A stretch of 64,000 nucleotides of DNA from Hormiphora californensis (Eukaryota; Ctenophora; Tentaculata; Cydippida; Pleurobrachiidae): positions 5,235,003 through 5,299,002 of the forward strand of contig CM035355.1 in the NCBI GenBank assembly GCA_020137815.1, in the 5' to 3' direction. Position 1 is the first letter of the stretch, and each line of letters starts with the position of its first letter. Below are positions 52,824 through 64,000 of this stretch, piece by piece. The notes beneath the pieces were generated by a model. It ran no database searches. It saw only the letters and a program-made list of their open reading frames with translations, and was not told where the DNA came from. The position numbers and the translations under genes are program-made.

Positions 52824-54798
52824 TTCTCTCTCTCTCTCTCCCCCCCACTCTCTCCCACTCTCTATTTACATCCCACCTCGGCATTCCGGTCTTCTTAGCG
52901 ACTTACGGTGGCGGAATAATGCAGTGAAAACGAAAAATCGATCAATTAGCAGCGAGTCAGAGAGAGAAATCACAAACTCAAATTCTTGGCAAATATTTTA
53001 AAATCGCAATTTTAGTTACAAGAAATATATTGGCTCGCTGGCTCTATCTTTTTTTCTCACACACTCAACTCATTACCTTATTCAATCTTTACTTTAATCA
53101 TTCTCTGACGTGGCCCACCAGCCATAATGATCTGTTTCAAGATATAAATGTTGGAGTTATCACACAAATAATTGCTCCACACCATTCAGAGTTTATAATC
53201 CTTTTAGGAGTTAAGAATCATACCATACTTTTAGGAATTATTCTGAGTCTATCTTCCTCAATCTCCCCGAATCTAAATCTCCACTGCAGGAATTGTTAAC
53301 TTCTCCAAGACCCGAGACACTGAGGAGATCCTGAACAGCTGGTCTGGGAACCTGAACTCAGTTATGACTCTCATTGGAAACTGCAACCATCTTATCACCA
53401 AGGAGCGAATGGTAAGAAGAAGGATAATAAAATCTTGGATTTTGTTTGTGTCAAGAAATAAATCCCTTAGAGTCAATCATTAGTGTCGTGTCATTGATAA
53501 GGTTAGAATTATGTAATTGAATTGACGGGTCCCTAGTTCACTAAAACTATGCAGTCGTCAATATGAGCAATGACATTCAACTTGAACATTATTCTGTCTT
53601 CAACCAAATAGCCACAGAGAGTGCTCTTTTCCAATCTTCAAACCACCCCGAATGTAAATGTGGTTTAACCCGATATTAACCACTTCGGGGTGGTTATCTA
53701 GGTTGAATCTTGAACCCCCGTTCACCAGCAAGCATTGACATCCCCTCTGTCGCGCTAAGTGTGCTAGAATCATGGGAACTGAATTGCAGTCGTCCCATTT
53801 TAAAGCGATAACCAGTCCACTCCTTCTTTCTAGCCCATCCAGTCCTCTTACTGCAAATACCTGCATCACTATTGCACCTTGTATCACATTTCTTTCCTCG
53901 TGGACTGAAATAGAGAATAGCTTGGGGAACTTCATCATGTTTAGGAGATATTCGCTGGTGATAACTTTCTCAAAAGTGTCCCTAGAACTCCTCAAAAACT
54001 CAGATATTCTTCCCACATCTGCTAACACTGCATCACGCAGAGGGACAGAAGGTTGGATAGTTGGGTATACTGGAGTATGATGTGGTAGTAGCCCCGCTTT
54101 AGGAGCCAGCCACGCTTCTTCAGCTAGCGGAATTGCATATCTAGTAGTGACCAAATGAGGTGTAGTACTAGAGATTGGGTTAGTTGACCAATGAATAACA
54201 AACTGATCAGCCCGTCTCAATCTCCTAACCTCGTCTCGTATAGCTCTCACTGCCCCACTTCTCCGCTCCCTTACACACAGTCCAGTCACTTCTAACATCG
54301 AAACAGCACACGCAGAGCTTTCTTCTCCACTTTGGAAGGTGTTAATTTGTAGGAAGGCAACTGCAACCATCTCTCCCTTCACCTTCTCCCCTCCAGTAGC
54401 TATCTCCCCCTCCTTTCCTGAATGAACATCCTCCTCCCCAGTACCATGCTGTACGTCATTAGTCGCAACAAGACATCTCCTTGTCTCCACATTCCACTGA
54501 ACCCATTGTCGATACAGGGCCGGTATAGGTGGTGTTCCGTGGTGATAGTGGGTGTATAGGAATGGTGTTATCTTGTCCACGTCTGTAGTAGTGGTAACAG
54601 AGAATGGCATTAAATCAAATGGAGTAGCAGCTGCAGTGAGAGGGTACTTAATGTGTCTTATACTGTGAGTGTGCTCTTAGCTGTGAAGAAGAGTGCCCTC
54701 TTGGTCTCTCTCTTACCAATAACACATCTCTATACTATCCCCCAAATGTCCACTATATCTCACCCCTATCTCTCTCTCAGGTCCACCAAGTGAACTAA
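44451..54798 (+). CDS. PSMD12: 26S proteasome regulatory subunit Rpn5 (PSMD12)
   Basis: Non-ATPase PCI-domain subunit of the 19S lid. Exons: 44451-44600, 44812-44991, 45080-45241, 45919-46059, 46215-46358, 50279-50391, 51517-51631, 51902-52021, 52527-52596, 53290-53411 and 54781-54798; all phases close, giving 444 residues (human 456). Conserved landmarks are [76 protein letters not shown] (PCI region) and [10 protein letters not shown]. The last exon codes only VHQVN and stop, in line with the human end. Two introns (46359-50278 and 53412-54780) contain genes on the opposite strand. A 3' splice site lies 11 nt before the ATG. Confidence 0.95.
44680..44740. repeat. (CT)n microsatellite in PSMD12 intron 1
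   Basis: CT tract of about 50 bases on the sense strand shortly before the exon 2 acceptor. Confidence 0.9.
45850..45926. repeat. duplicated acceptor at PSMD12 exon 4
   Basis: CCCCCTACTCCTCAG followed by GTGGAGAC recurs as CCCCCTATTAATTCAG followed by GTGGAAAC, the second being the true exon start (45919). The duplication includes the first eight exon bases. Confidence 0.65.
46739..48571 (-). CDS. acidic membrane-anchored protein with Cys-rich C-terminus, nested in a PSMD12 intron
   Basis: Single-exon frame of 610 residues. The N-terminus MARPKLVI... has one hydrophobic segment (about 8-30) preceded by basic residues: either an uncleaved signal anchor or a signal peptide. Residues about 35-540 are extremely rich in Glu, Asp, Ser, Thr and Val with loose repeats ([19 protein letters not shown]). 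The last 65 residues hold eight cysteines, including a CC pair, spaced like a small disulphide domain; I do not recognise it. It could be secreted or cell-surface and calcium-binding or matrix-associated, which is inference. A 3' splice site (TTCTGTTTAG) precedes the ATG by 7 nt. The long open frames on the other strand are mirror images of its biased composition. Confidence 0.75.
   Translation of the reverse strand: MARPKLVITCVLLFLTLFVGLAVLLTFLLSQTATPVSEVDENYNSGNKGTNEDVVVVVEVEKSQKTELERKESEDKSGTQDSKGDGVLVVAKETPDSSGDKPIETEEELNNEEEAGEKTEEPELPGDLKVMAEDSPSKPSNFSSPTLSPTNPEEGNEMVPTDDSYLEGSDSDLEGGDSDVEGDVPDKDAAKEEVVDDETGNDDEGETVEFPTTDMPVEDMTAPPQTEPQPSVLKSSPPTEEATTPVGDEKEVTTPSPVEEEVTTQPPVDGDVETESESDPASEIEESDSGIEEDIEDEIEVSEAESEVEPAAVEEVKPEEDDSVVDDESDATPSETETESTETEAETEVETTETEVEDAYEGSDETVVKDETEGADEEDESDESNDDTTETEPEADNSEGTNIEGTEAAPEVEVPTNSIINEEEDGETFLTPTDETEIVTDQTGVVTMATPDEEVRELSVPEEVGDPSIVEVIVNEEEEVDMGGDSSVPDGGNSTISQIDETEDADGDTEGDDTESGDTEGGDTDEVEEGGNKKECNLDRAVERIQNRCLPEAFEARRCDRHKGIKNAESYNKRQSQCRNLAAKCAELKEGSRVCCQAIYCLGVRRRVFE
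48572..50278. other. remainder of PSMD12 intron 5
   Basis: Upstream region of the nested minus-strand gene and intronic sequence; pyrimidine-rich from about 50120 up to the exon 6 acceptor. No further gene recognised. Confidence 0.5.
51378..51441. repeat. (CT)n microsatellite in PSMD12 intron 6
   Basis: Pure CT tract of about 60 bases on the sense strand, 75 bp before the exon 7 acceptor. Confidence 0.95.
52722..52855. repeat. impure (CT)n tract in PSMD12 intron 9
   Basis: CT-rich tract of about 130 bases with TTTC and TATC interruptions on the sense strand. Confidence 0.9.
53600..54610 (-). CDS. N-myristoyltransferase-like (tandem GNAT fold) protein, nested in the last PSMD12 intron
   Basis: Single-exon frame of 336 residues. 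The N-terminal half has the order of an NMT N-domain: [27 protein letters not shown], then [25 protein letters not shown] (like the LCVHKKLRSKR...LIREI motif) and TTRYAIPL (like TCRYWHRSL). The C-terminal half ([19 protein letters not shown], later [29 protein letters not shown]) follows the second GNAT half. The long NMT N-terminal extension is missing and overall similarity is low. True NMT joins myristate to N-terminal glycine; whether this divergent copy does so is unknown. Alternatively it is a generic GNAT acetyltransferase. Intronless and nested antisense, it may be an old retrocopy. A 3' splice site lies about 20 nt before the ATG. Confidence 0.55.
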   Translation of the reverse strand: MPFSVTTTTDVDKITPFLYTHYHHGTPPIPALYRQWVQWNVETRRCLVATNDVQHGTGEEDVHSGKEGEIATGGEKVKGEMVAVAFLQINTFQSGEESSACAVSMLEVTGLCVRERRSGAVRAIRDEVRRLRRADQFVIHWSTNPISSTTPHLVTTRYAIPLAEEAWLAPKAGLLPHHTPVYPTIQPSVPLRDAVLADVGRISEFLRSSRDTFEKVITSEYLLNMMKFPKLFSISVHEERNVIQGAIVMQVFAVRGLDGLERRSGLVIALKWDDCNSVPMILAHLARQRGCQCLLVNGGSRFNLDNHPEVVNIGLNHIYIRGGLKIGKEHSLWLFG

Positions 54799-55666
54799 GT
54801 GACCCCTTTGAGATCTCCTACTAAGTGCTGGCACTAAGGGGCGAGTGTGAGTGGTCCGATGACATAGAGTGGGACAGAGTAGATGGGGCAGTGAGTGCGT
54901 TTTTTGTTCTCCATTATTGCGAGAGGAATGGTTATATCTCTATTTGTAAATTGTATATTTGAGACTGGTTAAATTTATATATCACCAGTTATCAATTCGT
55001 AAAATCTGTCTGATTGATTTGTTCTCAACCACCATACCACCCCATTTTGGTAATAACTGATGATCCATTTCCAGTATATCGGTCCCTCTATAGAAATGTG
55101 CTCCCCTCTCTTCCGTATCTCACACAATACCAAAATGGGTGTGTGTCACATACATGTAGCTGCATCCGGCATGCAGGGCGAGAGGTGTGGTGCAGTTCGT
55201 GCACAAAGGAGGCCTTCAATTTTCCCACGGTCATCCAGCCGCGCACAGCAACTGCTGAACAGATTGGGTTTTCATTTCGCTAGCAATGCGCGCGTTACCT
55301 CTATAACCTGGCCCCTCTCGATTAGCAGATAGAGATAGAGAGAGAGAGAAAGAGAGGAGGGCCGGGTCAAACTTGAATGGTGATGAGAGATGGTTGCAGT
55401 GTTGGAAGTCAGAGTATAACAACAAAGGATTTATGTGGTGCGAAGAAAAGGATGAGATACTGACAATACACACACTCAATATGATACAAACATACCATGC
55501 ACTTTTGTACATAACTTTTATACATAAAACACACGATAGAAAAATCAAAAAACATACTGTCTTATAAATAGTTCCCAAAAAACAAAAAATGACCCGGTGT
55601 CTCGCACCAAACTTCATAGCTCAACAAAAAACACAGTTTATGAGACCCGATATTTGCTAGTTTGGC
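54799..55666. other. intergenic between convergent PSMD12 and TBCD
   Basis: Tail-to-tail space holding both 3' UTRs and a short (GA)n tract (55322-55355). No gene recognised. Confidence 0.5.
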
Positions 55667-62815
<7,149 letters not shown>

Positions 62816-64000
62816 CTGAAAAATAGGTAAGCGTTAACATTGAGGACTGTACTAGATATAATTTGGACCGGGAAGAAATTGGTGGCAAAGGTTTTCCACC
62901 ACCAATATTATATGGACACTAAATGGACTTGACGCAAAGTCCACCCCCGGAGCTAAATCGGTCAATGGAGAGAGCAGGTAATGCAGGAGAGCCGTCAAGT
63001 GGATAGGTGACTCTAGGTATCTTGGTCCAATCGAATAAATAATAATGTTGTAGGACAACATATAGTCCGGAATATCAGAGTCAGCAATATCAGAGTGTAT
63101 GTCGAGACGTACAAACTTATACAATATACTGTATATAAGTAAAAAATAGTATATTATGTGATATCAAAAACTGGATGAGAATAGACTATCTGTTAAACGC
63201 TGATAAAATCGAGATGCTTATTGTCCATAATAAAGCAGATAAGCAAATCAGTAGTCAGTAATCCCCTACTTCGAAACCGTAGTCCAGTTCAAAGTGCTGT
63301 TAACAGCGGCACAACCTAGCATATTTCTCACTAACACCCCCTCCCCACCACAGGGTACACAACCCAGTGCCAGTTCCTCGCCCAAATGGTGCAGAACTGG
63401 TATCGGAAAGGCAATTGCAATATCGCCCCATCAGTCCATCACGAAACCAACGTGCCCGATCACTATACACCACAAACCTCCCGCCCGAACAGGCCCAGCT
63501 CCAACAGGATTATAAGTGAAAAAAGTACATACATATTTTAGTAGGGTACAACCACAACGCAACTTAATCTCTGGAGAATAGCCAAAAATCTCCCTAAAGA
63601 TCTAAAAGTCTTTTACTTACAGTATAGATGGGCTGAAAGTTTGCAAAAAGACGTTTTTAAGCGTATATGCAATAAAGAACAATAGGATCAACCGACTATT
63701 CCATTCCTTGGATCCCATTCCAGAGCCGGCCACGAATCCACGCGTTCCACTCAAAAAACTAACACCTGAGTTTGTTAATCTCTTTAATTATCATTTAATT
63801 TTATTATTTAATTAAGTACTGATTTAGTTAATTTCCAGTAGATCCAAAAGAAAAAAGATCCATTATATTTCCCATGAGATATTAACTTCTGAAACCAAGA
63901 TGGATTTTATCGTAACGATGTGCTGTCAAGCACCATTTTAACACAATTATTTCCTTGTTACAGCATGACGAATCGGAGTATGAGTCATCGTCGGACTATG
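62816..64000. other. upstream TBCD intron or intergenic; no complete gene
   Basis: No further TBCD exon recognised. Contains a LINE reverse-transcriptase remnant (listed separately). The last 37 bases follow a 3' splice site on the plus strand (CTTGTTACAG at 63954-63963) and read HDESEYESSSDY, which could be the start of an exon that continues past the window. Confidence 0.4.
63160..63261 (+). pseudogene. LINE reverse-transcriptase fragment
   Basis: A 33-codon frame reading DIKNWMRIDYLLNADKIEML, then a few residues and a stop. It resembles the segment after the catalytic FADD motif of CR1/L2-type reverse transcriptases (WM..N.L.LN.DKTE.L). No other motif is found nearby, so this is a remnant. 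It is different from the intact LINE at 21-24 kb. Confidence 0.5.

Noticed and set aside
63294-63515. 73-codon Pro/Ser/Thr-rich plus-strand frame
   Set aside because: Follows the LINE remnant but has no reverse-transcriptase or other motif; likely chance or decayed repeat.

Overview
This is nuclear DNA of an invertebrate animal. The genes are spliced (GT-AG introns) and encode animal-type proteins: AP-3 delta, tubulin cofactor D, PSMD12, ELP4, PRCC, APRT and a septin of the SEPT3/9/12 group. The window also holds a nuclear tRNA-Lys, an intact CR1/L2-type LINE, many hairpin (foldback/MITE) elements and very many (CT)n/(GA)n microsatellites. Nothing is bacterial or organellar. I cannot name the phylum: protein similarity and small introns would fit an early-branching animal (sponge, cnidarian, ctenophore) or a lophotrochozoan.

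Layout. Left part, mostly minus strand: UNC93/MFSD11-like transporter (3363 to beyond base 1), a large inverted-repeat foldback element (about 4757-6298), a 294-bp MITE (6368-6661), a septin with an EF-hand-like N-terminal region (13524-7488), and an unidentified Ser/Arg-rich exon (15927-15448). From 16 to 21 kb there is mainly repeat-rich intergenic DNA with a 21-bp array of X-box-like motifs. Middle, plus strand: LINE (about 21.06-24.48 kb), APRT (24968-25588), ELP4 (27018-28766), PRCC (28901-31128), a seven-TM protein (31491-32713), AP-3 delta (34824-43070) and PSMD12 (44451-54798). Two minus-strand genes lie inside PSMD12 introns: an acidic membrane-anchored protein and an NMT-like protein. 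Right part, minus strand: TBCD from 62815 down to 55667, its N-terminal exons not found in the window.

The genes are housekeeping genes with no shared pathway. Two genome-level patterns stand out. (1) At about a dozen exon-intron junctions, in most of the multi-exon genes, a short segment carrying the splice site and often a few exon bases is tandemly duplicated 2 to 7 times (units about 27-78 bp). Both donors and acceptors are affected. This looks like a recurrent process producing spare splice sites. (2) Almost every start codon lies 1-63 nt behind a good 3' splice site with no visible upstream exon. ELP4 and PRCC are only 134 nt apart with such a site between them. This suggests spliced-leader trans-splicing and operon-like gene pairs, although ordinary 5'-UTR introns remain possible.

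Exon coordinates were worked out by hand from splice consensus, reading frame and protein conservation. In the well-conserved genes the frame closes at every junction, so these models should be good.
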